Notes under the pieces: generated by a model
The model's database searches: none
Told to the model about the DNA's origin: nothing
What the model saw: the letters and a program-made list of their open reading frames with translations, nothing else
In this document: positions 16,036 through 25,517 of the stretch, piece by piece
Layout: each line of letters starts with the position of its first letter
Numbering within the stretch: position 1 is the first letter of the stretch
Translations under genes and position numbers: made by a program
Origin: Marinobacterium rhizophilum DSM 18822
Lineage (GTDB): Bacteria > Pseudomonadota > Gammaproteobacteria > Pseudomonadales > Balneatricaceae
Reading direction: 5' to 3'
Assembly: GCF_000378045.1 (NCBI RefSeq)
Contig: NZ_KB899096.1
Location: forward strand, 62,001 to 126,000
DNA length: 64,000 bases

Positions 16036-17577
16036 ATGATTATTCAAGGCCACGAAATTTTTGCACCGCTGAAGCTGAAAACCCACTCCGTTGTCGTTGG
16101 CTCCGGTGCTGGCGGCGGTGTCGCCGCCTATCACATGGCATCTGCAGGTTACGAAACGGTTGTGCTGGAAGAAGGCGGTTACTTCCAGGCCAAGGATTTC
16201 AACCAGCGCGAAGAAGACATGATGCCTGCACTGTATCGTGGTGCCGGCCGCCAGACGACAACCGATGGCATGATCTATGTCTGGCAGGGGTCCACCTTTG
16301 GCGGTTCCACCGTTATCAACACGGCAGACGCGACGCCCATCGACGCCGAGGTGCTTCAACACTGGCAGCAGACGTTCGGTCTAAACGAACTGACCGAGGA
16401 AAACCTGGCCGCTTCCTACGAACGTGTGTACAAGACGCTGAACGTACACCGCCTGGAAGAGAGGATTCTCAACCGCAACAACAAGGTGCTGCTCGAAACC
16501 GCTAACCGCCTGGGTTACAAGGCAGGCGTATTCAATTCTAACCGCAAGAACTGCGTCGGTAGCGGATACTGCTTCCAGGGTTGTGCCTATGACGCCAAAC
16601 AGGGTACCAACCTGACCTACCTGCCGATGGCATCGGAACTGGGCGCCCGCATCTACACCGATGTTCGTGTGGACCGTATTGAGCGCCTATCCGGCAGCAA
16701 GTACCGTGTACACGGCAGCGTAGTCGAGCGTGGCACCCGCCGCTTCCGCCATCCGGTCGAGATCGACTGCGAGCGTATCATCATGGCTGCCGGCACCGTT
16801 CACACGCCCGCCATTCTGAAGCGCTCAGGGTTCGACAAGGGCCTGCCGCAACTGGGCAAGAACATCTCGCTACAGCCGCAAATCGGCATGTCCGCCATCT
16901 TCTCTGACAGCGACAAGATGACCTCCTGGCGTGGAGCACCCCAGTCGATCTACATGAGCGAATTTGACGACCACCGTGCCGAACACGGCCTGGGTGGTTT
17001 CCGCATGGAAGGTGTTGGTGGTATGGCCGGTATCTTTTCTCATTTCTCCAACAGCATTGGCCATGACCATAAGCGGATGATGCAGCAGTACCCCAATACC
17101 CAGTTCTCCGCACTGCTGGTACCCGATCAGCCCACCGGCACCATGGATTGGGAGTGGGGACCGGATGGCAAGGTCAAACCCAAAATTCAGTACACGCCAA
17201 CCGAAGAATGGAAGCAGCGCTTCAAACGTGGTTTTAAAACGGCTGCCGAGTTCCTGTTTGAGGCGGGGGCCAAAGAGATCCACTGCAACAGCGCCGTATT
17301 TGGCCCCATCACCAGTGCCGATCAACTGTCCCGTATCGATGATTTTCCCATCGAGCCGGGCATGGTAGCGCTGACCTCTGCACACGTTCAGGGCAGCTGC
17401 CGCATTGGTCTGAACGCCGATGTCGGAGTGGTGGATCAGAACCTGCAACTGCACAATCTGGACAACATCTATGTCGTGGATGGCTCGGTAATGCCGACGA
17501 CTGCCTCAACCCACACCATGATTCCGATCATGGTCATGGCCGACCGTGCGATGCACAAATTGGCTCACGGCGCTTAA
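16036..17577 (+). CDS. GMC-family FAD dehydrogenase (large subunit)
   Basis: 513 residues. FAD-binding VVGSGAGGGVAAYHMASAG near residue 17-35, then GSTFGGSTVINTADATP near 88, RIIMAAGTVHTPAILKRSG near 240, and the C-terminal HVQGSCRIG and VVDGSVMPTTASTHTMIPI motifs with the usual catalytic histidine. The cysteine-containing segment NCVGSGYCFQGCAYDAKQG is typical of gluconate dehydrogenase and long-chain alcohol oxidase-like GMC proteins. It likely oxidises a sugar acid or alcohol in the periplasm together with the upstream Tat subunit. GGAGGG before the start overlaps the end of that gene, so the pair is coupled. The exact substrate is unknown. Confidence 0.88.
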   Translation: MIIQGHEIFAPLKLKTHSVVVGSGAGGGVAAYHMASAGYETVVLEEGGYFQAKDFNQREEDMMPALYRGAGRQTTTDGMIYVWQGSTFGGSTVINTADATPIDAEVLQHWQQTFGLNELTEENLAASYERVYKTLNVHRLEERILNRNNKVLLETANRLGYKAGVFNSNRKNCVGSGYCFQGCAYDAKQGTNLTYLPMASELGARIYTDVRVDRIERLSGSKYRVHGSVVERGTRRFRHPVEIDCERIIMAAGTVHTPAILKRSGFDKGLPQLGKNISLQPQIGMSAIFSDSDKMTSWRGAPQSIYMSEFDDHRAEHGLGGFRMEGVGGMAGIFSHFSNSIGHDHKRMMQQYPNTQFSALLVPDQPTGTMDWEWGPDGKVKPKIQYTPTEEWKQRFKRGFKTAAEFLFEAGAKEIHCNSAVFGPITSADQLSRIDDFPIEPGMVALTSAHVQGSCRIGLNADVGVVDQNLQLHNLDNIYVVDGSVMPTTASTHTMIPIMVMADRAMHKLAHGA

Positions 17578-17645
17578 TTTTTACAACGACGTCCATTCCG
17601 GAAGCCGTGAATCGGCTCCCCAAGACAACAAAAAAGGACAGCCCC

Positions 17646-18437
17646 ATGCTGAACGACAGTACTCGACTAGCGATTGCTGGGCAGATCTTCGCCTGCTTCA
17701 AGAGCAAGGAGCAGATTTCCCTGCTGACCCAATCCCATCCCGACATCGAAATGGAAGATGCCTACCGCATTCAGGAACAGGTGATAGAGAAGTTCGTCGC
17801 ACAGGGGCGCAGGATCAAAGGCTACAAGATCGGCCTGACCTCCAAGGCGATGCAGGAGATGCTGGGCTCCACCGAACCGGACTACAGCACGGTGCTGGAT
17901 GACATGTTCGTGGACGAAGAGGCGCATCTGAACCGCGCCGACTTCGCCAGCCCGATGGTGGAGATAGAGATCGCCTTTGTGATGAAAGAGCGCCTGCAGG
18001 GCCCCGGCATCAACGCCGCCGACGTAATCCGCGCCACCGACTTCGTGCTGCCTTCCATCGAGGTGGTGGACTTCCGGGTAGCGCCGGCGCCGGGCATGGA
18101 TGTACGTGACACCATCGCCGACCTGGCTGCCGTCGGGCGCGTCGCGCTGGGCGGCAACCCGGTGCGGCTGGACGCGATCGACATCCGCAATATCAAAGGC
18201 GAGCTGCTGATCAACGACGAGGTCCGCGAAACCGGCCTCTCTTCCGACGTGCTGGGCAACCCGGTAACAGCGGTTGCCTGGCTGGCCAACAAGCTGGCGG
18301 AATTCGGCGTCGCGTTCGAGCCCGGCGACGTGATCTTCTCCGGTTCCTGCACCCGCGCCCTGCCGGTAGCGGCAGGCGACCGTGTCACCGCCCGCTTCGA
18401 CAACGGCCTGGGCAACGTCAACCTGACTTTCGACTGA
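17646..18437 (+). CDS. 2-oxo-hept-3-ene-dioate hydratase/2-keto-4-pentenoate hydratase-family protein
   Basis: 263 residues of the FAH-related hydratase family. It contains [17 protein letters not shown] and [12 protein letters not shown], closely resembling HpaH, then [17 protein letters not shown] with the acidic metal ligands, and [18 protein letters not shown] near the C-terminus. The family adds water to 2-hydroxy-2,4-dienoates, giving 4-hydroxy-2-oxoacids that HpaI-type aldolases split; such an aldolase lies two genes downstream. ATG 17646 is preferred over the 13-codon-longer start at 17607 because AGGA lies 7 nt before it. It follows the GMC gene by 68 bp and runs 10 bp ahead of the IlvD gene. 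Confidence 0.85.
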   Translation: MLNDSTRLAIAGQIFACFKSKEQISLLTQSHPDIEMEDAYRIQEQVIEKFVAQGRRIKGYKIGLTSKAMQEMLGSTEPDYSTVLDDMFVDEEAHLNRADFASPMVEIEIAFVMKERLQGPGINAADVIRATDFVLPSIEVVDFRVAPAPGMDVRDTIADLAAVGRVALGGNPVRLDAIDIRNIKGELLINDEVRETGLSSDVLGNPVTAVAWLANKLAEFGVAFEPGDVIFSGSCTRALPVAAGDRVTARFDNGLGNVNLTFD

Positions 18438-18447
18438 GGAGGCCCCC

Positions 18448-20298
18448 ATGTCCAACTACCGTTCCAAGCAAACCACCGAAGGCCGCCACAACGCCGGCGC
18501 CCGGGCACTCTGGCGCGCCACGGGGGTCTGTGACCAGGACTTCGGCAAGCCGATCATCGCGGTCGCCAACTCCTTCACCCAGTTCGTGCCCGGCCACGTC
18601 CACCTCAAGGATATCGGCCAGCTGGTGGCGCGCGAGATCGAGAACGCCGGCGGCATCGCCAAGGAGTTCAACACTATCGCCATCGATGACGGCATCGCCC
18701 AGGGCCACGACGGCATGCTCTACAGCCTGCCCTCGCGCGAGATCATCGCCGACTCGGTGGAATACATGGTCAACGCCCATTGCGCCGATGCCCTGATCTG
18801 CATATCCAACTGCGACAAGATCACCCCCGGGATGCTGATGGCGGCAATGCGCCTCAACATCCCCACCATCTTCGTCTCCGGCGGCCCGATGGAGGCCGGA
18901 CGGGTGCAACTGGCCGAACAGGTGCTGCGCATCGACCCGGTGGACGCCTATATCGCCGGCATCAACAACACGACCTCGGACGAGGAAGCATTGAAGGTGG
19001 AACAGAGCGCCTGCCCCACCTGCGGTTCCTGTTCCGGCATGTTTACCGCCAACTCCATGAACTGCCTCAACGAGGCGCTGGGCCTGGCCCTGCCCGGCAA
19101 CGGCAGCATGCTCGCTACCCACGCCGACCGCCGCGAACTGTTCCTGGAAGCCAGCCGCCGCATTGTCGAGATCACCAAACGCCATTACGAACAAAATGAC
19201 GACAGCGTGCTGCCGCGCAAGGTCGCCAACGTGGATGCCTTTCACAACGCCATGACCATGGATATCGCCATGGGTGGTTCCACTAATACCATCCTGCACC
19301 TGCTGGCTGCCGCGCAGGAGGGAGGGATCAACTTCACCATGGCGGACATCGACCGTCTGTCGCGCGAGATCCCGCAGCTGTGCAAGGTATCGCCCTCGAC
19401 CAGTAAGTACTACATGGAGGATGTCCACCGCGCCGGCGGCGTGTTCGCCATTCTGGGTGAACTGGACCGCGCCAGACTGCTGAAGACCGGCGGCGCCACC
19501 GTGCACAGCGCCACCCTGGCCGAGGCGCTGGATCAGTGGGATATCTGCCGCACCACCGATGCCGCGGTGGAAAAGTTCTACCGCGCCGGCCCTGCCGGAA
19601 TCCGCACCACCGAAGCATTCAGCCAGGAGTGCCGCTGGGACAGCCTCGACCGCGATCGTCAGAACGGTTGCGTCCGCAGCCTGGACAACGCCTACAGCAG
19701 CGAAGGCGGCCTGGCCGTGCTGTTCGGCAACCTGGCCGAGGATGGCTGTATCGTCAAGACGGCGGGGGTGGCGGACCACATGCTGCAGTTCAAGGGCGTG
19801 GCCCGGGTGTTCGACGATCAGGATGCAGCAATCGCCGCGCTGCGAGCAGACGAGATCCAGCCCGGCACCTGCGTCATCATCCGCTACGAAGGCCCCAAGG
19901 GCGGCCCCGGCATGCAGGAGATGCTGGTGCCCACCAGTCTGCTCAAAGGCAAGGGCCTGGCGGAATCCTGCGCGCTGCTGACCGATGGCCGCTTTTCCGG
20001 CGCCACCTCCGGGCTGTCCATCGGCCATACGTCACCGGAGGCGGCCAACGGCGGCGCCATCGGTCTGATCGAGGATGGCGACCGAATCGTGATCGACATC
20101 CCCAAGCGCAGCATCAACATCGACATTGCCGACACGGAGCTGGCCGCGCGCAGAAGCCGCATGGAGGCGCGCGGCGACCTGGCCTGGCGCCCCGCCGGCG
20201 AACGCGCCCGGCGCGTCAGTCTGGCATTGAAGGCCTACGCCCTGCTGGCCACCAGTGCCGACAAGGGTGGCGTACGCAATCGGGAGATGCTGCGCTGA
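18448..20298 (+). CDS. ilvD: Dihydroxy-acid dehydratase (IlvD)
   Basis: 616 residues, the same length as the enterobacterial enzyme. It carries the iron-sulfur cysteine segments [14 protein letters not shown] near residue 117 and [19 protein letters not shown] near 190, and the family motif [19 protein letters not shown] near the C-terminus. It matches the long, [4Fe-4S]-type IlvD subgroup and would dehydrate 2,3-dihydroxyacids in branched-chain amino acid synthesis. Its location between a catabolic hydratase and an aldolase is unusual; it may be recruited for a sugar-acid dehydration here, or be the only biosynthetic copy. A strong GAGGAGG precedes ATG 18448. Confidence 0.92.
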   Translation: MSNYRSKQTTEGRHNAGARALWRATGVCDQDFGKPIIAVANSFTQFVPGHVHLKDIGQLVAREIENAGGIAKEFNTIAIDDGIAQGHDGMLYSLPSREIIADSVEYMVNAHCADALICISNCDKITPGMLMAAMRLNIPTIFVSGGPMEAGRVQLAEQVLRIDPVDAYIAGINNTTSDEEALKVEQSACPTCGSCSGMFTANSMNCLNEALGLALPGNGSMLATHADRRELFLEASRRIVEITKRHYEQNDDSVLPRKVANVDAFHNAMTMDIAMGGSTNTILHLLAAAQEGGINFTMADIDRLSREIPQLCKVSPSTSKYYMEDVHRAGGVFAILGELDRARLLKTGGATVHSATLAEALDQWDICRTTDAAVEKFYRAGPAGIRTTEAFSQECRWDSLDRDRQNGCVRSLDNAYSSEGGLAVLFGNLAEDGCIVKTAGVADHMLQFKGVARVFDDQDAAIAALRADEIQPGTCVIIRYEGPKGGPGMQEMLVPTSLLKGKGLAESCALLTDGRFSGATSGLSIGHTSPEAANGGAIGLIEDGDRIVIDIPKRSINIDIADTELAARRSRMEARGDLAWRPAGERARRVSLALKAYALLATSADKGGVRNREMLR

Positions 20299-20340
20299 GG
20301 CAGCCTCTTGGCGATAACAACAAAACCGGGAATAAAGCCC

Positions 20341-21132
20341 ATGCTTAACCTTGCATTACAAAAGTGGCGTGCCAAAGAGCCCAGCCTGGGGATCTGGTCC
20401 AACCTGCCCGATATCCATATGGCCGAGGTTCTGTGCCGCATGGATGTGGACTGGATCTGTTTTGATCTGCAACACGGCCTGATGGACTACAGCGACCTGA
20501 CCCGACTGCTGCCGGCGATCACCGGCGTGCCGACCACCCCGCTGGTGCGCGTCGCCGCCAATCAGCCGGAGCAAATCGGCAAGGCGCTGGATGCCGGCGC
20601 CCAGGGCGTCATCGTGCCCATGGTCAACTCGGCGGACGATGCCCGCCGTGCCGTCGCGGCCTGCCGTTACCCGCCCCAGGGCAGCCGTTCCTGCGGTCCG
20701 ATGCGCGATGCGATGCTGGAGGGGATGAGCTACCTGGCCACGGCCAACCAACAGGTCGCCTGCCTGGTGATGATCGAAACCGCGGAGGGGCTGCGTAACC
20801 TGGATGAAATCGCCGCGGTGGAAGGCGTCGATGGACTCTTCGTCGGCCCCATGGACCTGTGCTACGGGCTGGGTCTGGCCCCCGGCAACTTCACCGATCC
20901 CGCCTTTACCGGCGCCATCGCCGCCATCCTCAAGGCCTGCGAGAAAAACGCCCTGGCTGCCGGCATCTTTGGCGTCAGCGGCGAGATGGCGGCTAACTCG
21001 ATTGCCAGCGGCTTCGACTTCGCCTCCATCGGCACCGATATCAGCTTTATCCGCGCCGGCGCCCTGCAGACGCTCAGCGCCGCCCAAGGCAAAGGCAAGG
21101 ACAACGCGCCCAACCCACGCGGCGGCTACTGA
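20341..21132 (+). CDS. HpcH/HpaI-family class II aldolase
   Basis: About 263 residues. Motifs: VDWICFDLQHGLMDY with the catalytic histidine, GAQGVIVPMVNSADDARRAV, the substrate arginine in YPPQGSRSCGP, MIETAEGLRNLDEIAAVEGV, and GLFVGPMDLCYGLGL with the metal-ligand residues. The family retro-cleaves 4-hydroxy-2-oxoacids, including 2-keto-3-deoxy-sugar acids, to pyruvate and an aldehyde. The variant LQHG replaces the more common LEHG. ATG 20341 has GGGAA 8 nt upstream and is preferred over a TTG at 20308. It lies between two dehydratases, which fits a dehydration-then-cleavage pathway. Confidence 0.87.
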   Translation: MLNLALQKWRAKEPSLGIWSNLPDIHMAEVLCRMDVDWICFDLQHGLMDYSDLTRLLPAITGVPTTPLVRVAANQPEQIGKALDAGAQGVIVPMVNSADDARRAVAACRYPPQGSRSCGPMRDAMLEGMSYLATANQQVACLVMIETAEGLRNLDEIAAVEGVDGLFVGPMDLCYGLGLAPGNFTDPAFTGAIAAILKACEKNALAAGIFGVSGEMAANSIASGFDFASIGTDISFIRAGALQTLSAAQGKGKDNAPNPRGGY

Positions 21133-21169
21133 ATCGTGCCAGGCGAGAACCGCTTCGCCCCCAACACCC

Positions 21170-21201
21170 GCAGAGCGGCCGCACTGATGCGGCCGCTCTG
21201 C
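21170..21201 (+). promoter_or_regulatory. Intercistronic GC hairpin before the second dehydratase
   Basis: GCAGAGCGGCCGC at 21170-21182 pairs perfectly with GCGGCCGCTCTGC at 21189-21201 around a 6-nt loop. There is no U-tract; AAAAGG, the ribosome-binding site of the gene at 21220, begins 3 nt later. It is more likely an mRNA-stability or translation-control element than a terminator. Confidence 0.6.
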
Positions 21202-21219
21202 CATAAAAGGTCTGCGTTT

Positions 21220-22947
21220 ATGACAACAAAAACCATTGAACAACTTCGCAGCCGACGCTGGTTCGGCGGCACGCCGCTCTCCACTGAACATACCGGCCAT
21301 GCCCTGCAGGCGGGTTACAGCCGGGAAGAGTTCGAGGGCAAGCCGGTGATCGGCATCATCAACACCTGGAGTGACATGAATCCGTGCCACGCTCATCTGA
21401 GGGAGCGTGCCGAGGCGGTCAAACGCGGCGTCTGGCAGGCCGGCGGCTTTCCCGTCGAACTGCCGGCCATGTCGCTGGGAGAAGGCTATGTGAAGCCCTC
21501 CTCCATGCTTTACCGCAACTTCCTGGCGATGGAAACCGAGGAGCTGCTGCGCTGCCACCCGATCGATGGCGCGATCCTGCTGGGCGGCTGTGACAAAACC
21601 ACACCGGGTCTGCTGCTGGGCGCCATCAGCATGAACCTGCCGACCATCTACTGCCCGGCCGGTTTTACCATGGGGGCGACCTTCCGTGGTGAACGTTTCG
21701 GCAGCGGCACCGGCGCTTTTCGCTGGGCGCCGGAACTGATTGCCGGCAAGATGTCAGCGCAGGAGTGGCAGACCGTTGAGCAGAAAATATGGAGCTCACC
21801 CGGCACCTGCAACGTGATGGGCACCGCGTCCACCATGACCGCGCTGGCGGAAGTACTGGGCCTGTCGCTGCCTGGCGCCTCTTCCATACCGGCCATGGAT
21901 TCCCGTGGTCACCAACTCGCCGCGGCGGCCGGGCGGCGCATCGTCCAGCTGGTCTGGGATGATGTCAAACCCAGCGACATACTCAATGATCACGCATTCA
22001 CCAATGCGGCCAAAACCTGCGTCGCCCTGGGCGGTTCCACCAATGCCACCATTCACCTCATCGCCCTGGCGCGTCGTGCCGGCGCCAGCTTCACGCTGGA
22101 CGATTTCGATGCCATCGGCAAACAGGTGCCAGTGCTGGCCAATGTGCAACCCTCGGGTGAGTACATCATGCCTGAGTTTGCCGATGCCGGCGGTCTTCCG
22201 GCCATGCTCACCCGCATGGCGGACCTGCTGGAGCTGGAGTGCCTGACCGTGAACGGACAGACACTGGGTGAAAACATCCGCGGAGCGAGGGTGGAAAACG
22301 ACGACATCATTCGCTCACTGGACAACCCGGTGGCCACCGAGGCGCTGGCCGTATTGAAAGGCAACCTGGCGCCCAACGGCTGCGTGATCAAACCCAGCGC
22401 CGCAGACCCCGCCCTGCAACGCCATCGGGGGCGCGCCCTGGTGTTTGAAAGCGCCGACGACCTGGCGGCCCGCATCCACTCGCCCGATCTGGCGGTGGAC
22501 CCGAGCAGCGTCCTGGTGCTGCGCAATGTCGGCCCTCAGGGCGGCCCGGGCATGGCCGAGAACGGCATGATCCCCATCCCCAAGAAGATGGTAGAACAGG
22601 GGGTTAGAGACATGGTTCGCATCAGTGACGCCCGCATGAGCGGCACCAGCTTCGGCACCTGTGTCCTGCATGTGAGTCCTGAATCCTGGATCGGCGGCCC
22701 GCTCGCCCTGGTGCAGAATGGTGACGAGATCGAGATCGATATCCCGGCCCGCAGCATCACCCTCTGTGTCGATGAGGCAACCCTGGAGCAGCGCCGTCAG
22801 CAGTGGCAAGCGCCACCACCGCGCTTCAAGCGGGGCTGGGGACTGCTGTTCAGTGACAACGTCACTCAGGCCCATGAGGGCTGCGACTTTGAACTGCTCT
22901 CCAGCCGCGAACCCAACCCGGAGCCGGCGATCCACGGCAAGCTCTGA
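21220..22947 (+). CDS. IlvD/Edd-family sugar-acid dehydratase (arabinonate dehydratase-like)
   Basis: 575 residues. It belongs to the shorter IlvD/Edd subgroup that includes L-arabinonate and other pentonate/hexonate dehydratases: RRWFGGTPLSTEHTGHA at the N-terminus, IINTWSDMNPCHAHLRE, LLGGCDKTTPGLLLGA, SSPGTCNVMGTASTMTALAE, and SDARMSGTSFGTCVLHVSPE with the substrate serine region. These enzymes use a [2Fe-2S] cluster and form 2-keto-3-deoxy acids, the substrates of HpaI-type aldolases such as the gene just upstream. ATG 21220 follows AAAAGG; the longer GTG start at 21136 would run through the hairpin and is rejected. A terminator follows. Confidence 0.9.
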   Translation: MTTKTIEQLRSRRWFGGTPLSTEHTGHALQAGYSREEFEGKPVIGIINTWSDMNPCHAHLRERAEAVKRGVWQAGGFPVELPAMSLGEGYVKPSSMLYRNFLAMETEELLRCHPIDGAILLGGCDKTTPGLLLGAISMNLPTIYCPAGFTMGATFRGERFGSGTGAFRWAPELIAGKMSAQEWQTVEQKIWSSPGTCNVMGTASTMTALAEVLGLSLPGASSIPAMDSRGHQLAAAAGRRIVQLVWDDVKPSDILNDHAFTNAAKTCVALGGSTNATIHLIALARRAGASFTLDDFDAIGKQVPVLANVQPSGEYIMPEFADAGGLPAMLTRMADLLELECLTVNGQTLGENIRGARVENDDIIRSLDNPVATEALAVLKGNLAPNGCVIKPSAADPALQRHRGRALVFESADDLAARIHSPDLAVDPSSVLVLRNVGPQGGPGMAENGMIPIPKKMVEQGVRDMVRISDARMSGTSFGTCVLHVSPESWIGGPLALVQNGDEIEIDIPARSITLCVDEATLEQRRQQWQAPPPRFKRGWGLLFSDNVTQAHEGCDFELLSSREPNPEPAIHGKL

Positions 22948-22961
22948 CCCCTCGACCAATA

Positions 22962-22993
22962 AAAAAGGCCCGGATCCATATCCGGGCCTTTTT
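22962..22993. terminator. Bidirectional intrinsic terminator
   Basis: AAAAAGGCCCGGA at 22962-22974 pairs with TCCGGGCCTTTTT at 22981-22993 around a 6-nt loop. A-tract and T-tract flank it symmetrically, so it can end both the rightward dehydratase operon and the leftward FAH-hydrolase transcript. Confidence 0.9.
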
Positions 22994-23058
22994 GTGTTTC
23001 ACCTGCAACGTCAGGCAGTTGATCAACGCGCTAACCTGGAGTCCCTGGAGGCGCCGGA

Positions 23059-23907
23059 TCAGCCATCGGCTGCGGTGAGCTGACGCTGCTCGCCCAGCCC
23101 CTCGATACCGACGCACACACGCTGCCCCGCACGGAGAAAGACCGGTTGCGGTTTTTGCGCCATGCCCACCCCGGCGGGCGTGCCGGTGAGGATGACGTCG
23201 CCCGGGTGCAGGCTGAAGAACTGGCTGAGATAACTGATCAGCCAGGCCACGTTGAAGATCATGTTGCCTGTATTACCTTGCTGGTAACGAACGCCGTCCA
23301 CCTCCAGCCAGATATCCAGCGCCTGCGGATCGTCCACCTCGTCCGGCGTGACCAGCCAGGGCCCGAGCGGCGCAAAACCATCGCAACTCTTCCCCTTGGT
23401 CCACTGCCCGCCCCGCTCTATCTGAAAGGCGCGATCGGTCAGGTCGTTGGCCACGCAGTACCCGGCGACATGATCCAGAGCTTCAGCTTCGCTGACATAT
23501 TTGGCCGTCTTGCCGATCACCACCGCCAGTTCTGCTTCCCAGTCCATGGTCTGGGCACCGCGGGGCATGGGAATCGGGTCATTGGGACCGCTCACCGCGC
23601 TGGTAAACTTGGCGAAGATCACCGGCTCTTCCGGCACCGGCTGGCCCGTTTCCTCGGCGTGATCGCGGTAGTTCAGGCCGATACAGATGATCTTGCCGAT
23701 GGCGGAGACACAGGCCCCAAGGCGGGGCGTCTCGGCCACCCGCGGCAGGGTGTCGATATCGATGGCCCGCAGCCGGGCCAGGTTCTCAGGGCTCAGGCGC
23801 TGACCGCCGATGTCATCGATATGGCCCGACAGGTCGCGGATCTGTCCCTGGGCGTCGATAACCCCCGGCTTTTCCTGCCCGACAGGGCCGTAACGCAGCA
23901 GTTTCAT
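23059..23907 (-). CDS. Fumarylacetoacetate hydrolase-family protein (2,4-diketo-3-deoxy-sugar-acid hydrolase-like)
   Basis: 282 residues. The catalytic core starts at IICIGLNYRDHAEETGQP near residue 73 and continues with PVIFAKFTSAVSGPNDPI, the metal-binding DWEAELAVVIGK near 122, the lysine segment QWTKGKSCDGFAPLGPWL, and GDVILTGTPAGVGMAQKP near the C-terminus. This matches FAH proteins such as ureidoglycolate lyase-like and 2,4-diketo-3-deoxy-L-fuconate hydrolases, which split a diketo acid into pyruvate and lactate. GAGGA precedes the start. Together with the dehydratases, SDR and LldD in this island, the fuconate-type route is plausible but not proven. It faces the second dehydratase across a shared terminator. 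Confidence 0.85.
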   Translation of the reverse strand: MKLLRYGPVGQEKPGVIDAQGQIRDLSGHIDDIGGQRLSPENLARLRAIDIDTLPRVAETPRLGACVSAIGKIICIGLNYRDHAEETGQPVPEEPVIFAKFTSAVSGPNDPIPMPRGAQTMDWEAELAVVIGKTAKYVSEAEALDHVAGYCVANDLTDRAFQIERGGQWTKGKSCDGFAPLGPWLVTPDEVDDPQALDIWLEVDGVRYQQGNTGNMIFNVAWLISYLSQFFSLHPGDVILTGTPAGVGMAQKPQPVFLRAGQRVCVGIEGLGEQRQLTAADG

Positions 23908-24052
23908 AGCTTATCCTCGGTCGTGTTCCCCCCGGATCGGTAGCCCCGCAAACGTGAGGTCAATGGGGTAAAGCGGGCTCGGGGGGATAGATAGGGGGAA
24001 GAAACAAGGCAAAGAGAACGGACGGCTCAGTCCATTCTCTGCCGTGGATCGG

Positions 24053-25216
24053 TCAGGCGTGCAGGCTCCGGTAGGGGTGGTCTCCCACCTCATCGATCAG
24101 CTCAGCGCCCAGACGCTCCACCTCGGTGAACGCCTGGCGCAGGCTATCGGCCGTGACGGCCACAGCCATGTTACCGATGAACGGGAACGCCAGGGTGGCT
24201 TCGATGAGCGTGCTGACGGAGGCTTCGTCTTCAAGCGACAGGCCGATCTGAGCGAAGTTGACCGGCAGCCCGACCCGGGCAAACAGACGCGCGCAACGCT
24301 CGGCCTCGGCGCGGTCGGCCTCCAGCATCAGCTGGGTCAGAATCCCCACCGCCACCATCTCACCATGAAGGTAGTTGTGATCCACCTCCGGCAGCAGAGT
24401 CAGCGCCTGTGCCAGGGCGTGGGCACCGGCCACGCCGGTACACTCGAAGCCGGCACCACTGAGCAGGGTGTTGGCTTCCACCACATGTTCCACCGCCGCC
24501 GTCACCTGACCGGACTCGATCGCCTCAACCGCGGCGACACCGTGCTCGTAGAGGATGTCGGCGCAGGTCTTGGACAGAGCCACACCCGCCAGCGTCGGGC
24601 GGTCACCGTAGGGGGTCACCCCGGCCGGATTGGTGTGGCAGGCACGGGCCTCGTACCAGGTCGACATGGCATCGCCCATGCCGGCCACCGTGAAACGCAC
24701 CGGCGCCTGGGCGACGATCTCGGTATCCACCAGTACCAGCGCGGGGTTTTGCGGGAACACCTCGTAGGTCTCGGTGGCCCCCTCCGGGGTGTAGATGACG
24801 GACAGGGCGGAACAGGGGGCGTCGTTGGAGGCCAGCGTGGGCATGATCACCACCGGCACCTCCAGACGATGGGCGATACATTTGCCCGCATCCAGAGTTT
24901 TGCCGCCCCCCAGAGCGATCAGCGCGTCAACCGGCGGCTGCGCACGAAGCTCCTCGGTCCGCGCTTCGATCTCCCGGAATGAGCACTCACCGCCAAAGGT
25001 GGTGACCTGTACGTCGATACCGGCCTTGTCCAGCGCGGCGAGCAAGCGCGCGCCCTCCCCGCGCCGGCTGCGCGGGGTACAGAGAACGGCACAACGCTTC
25101 ACCTTGAGCGGCGCCAGGTAATCGGCGGCACGGTCAATCAGACCCACCGCCTGTACATAGCGGGGAGTGGAGCGGAAAACACGGGGGGTCACAGCGGCTG
25201 TTTGCTGTTCAGACAT
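24053..25216 (-). CDS. Iron-containing alcohol dehydrogenase, glycerol dehydrogenase-like
   Basis: 387 residues of the group III alcohol dehydrogenase family. NAD-binding ALIALGGGKTLDAGKCIAHR near residue 99-118, PTLASNDAPCSALSVIYT near 130, and metal-site candidates in TVAGMGDAMSTWYEA (Asp), CTGVAGAHALAQAL (His) and LHGEMVAVGI (His). The closest family in layout is GldA-type glycerol dehydrogenase. It could oxidise a diol or reduce a hydroxy-aldehyde released by the aldolase. The start at 25216 follows AGAGAG. It is transcribed toward the FAH gene with a 145-bp gap, and away from the repeat-bearing region 25217-25517. Confidence 0.87.
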   Translation of the reverse strand: MSEQQTAAVTPRVFRSTPRYVQAVGLIDRAADYLAPLKVKRCAVLCTPRSRRGEGARLLAALDKAGIDVQVTTFGGECSFREIEARTEELRAQPPVDALIALGGGKTLDAGKCIAHRLEVPVVIMPTLASNDAPCSALSVIYTPEGATETYEVFPQNPALVLVDTEIVAQAPVRFTVAGMGDAMSTWYEARACHTNPAGVTPYGDRPTLAGVALSKTCADILYEHGVAAVEAIESGQVTAAVEHVVEANTLLSGAGFECTGVAGAHALAQALTLLPEVDHNYLHGEMVAVGILTQLMLEADRAEAERCARLFARVGLPVNFAQIGLSLEDEASVSTLIEATLAFPFIGNMAVAVTADSLRQAFTEVERLGAELIDEVGDHPYRSLHA

Positions 25217-25517
25217 AACGACTCTCTAGCGTGGCCGGGCTGGCGCGCAGATAACGATGGGAGCGGCAGCCCGGGGAGGATAAATAGAAAAAAAGCTCTT
25301 CTCACAACAGGGACGGTGCGTTTTTTAGGTGCCCCGATGTAAACACCGGATACCGTAGGGTGCCGGTAAGCGGAGCGCACCGCACCGCACCGGCGCCCTG
25401 ATGGTGCGGTTCGTTGCACTCACCAGCACCCTGCATCTTTACCGCCAATCTGCGATGAGCCACAGAAAGGGAGTTGGGCCTTCACAGGAGCGAAGGCCGT
25501 ATGCGAAAGAGCGCCGA
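25217..25517. other. 301-bp intergenic region with REP-like inverted repeats
   Basis: No gene is supported. At 25355-25410 there is a GTAGGGTGCCGG segment, then GCACC repeated as GCACCGCACCGCACC (25377-25391). ACCGCACC at 25384-25391 is inverted at 25403-25410 as GGTGCGGT around an 11-nt loop. This resembles small REP-type intergenic elements. The rest holds the upstream region of the alcohol dehydrogenase and the tail of the aldehyde dehydrogenase transcript. Confidence 0.5.
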
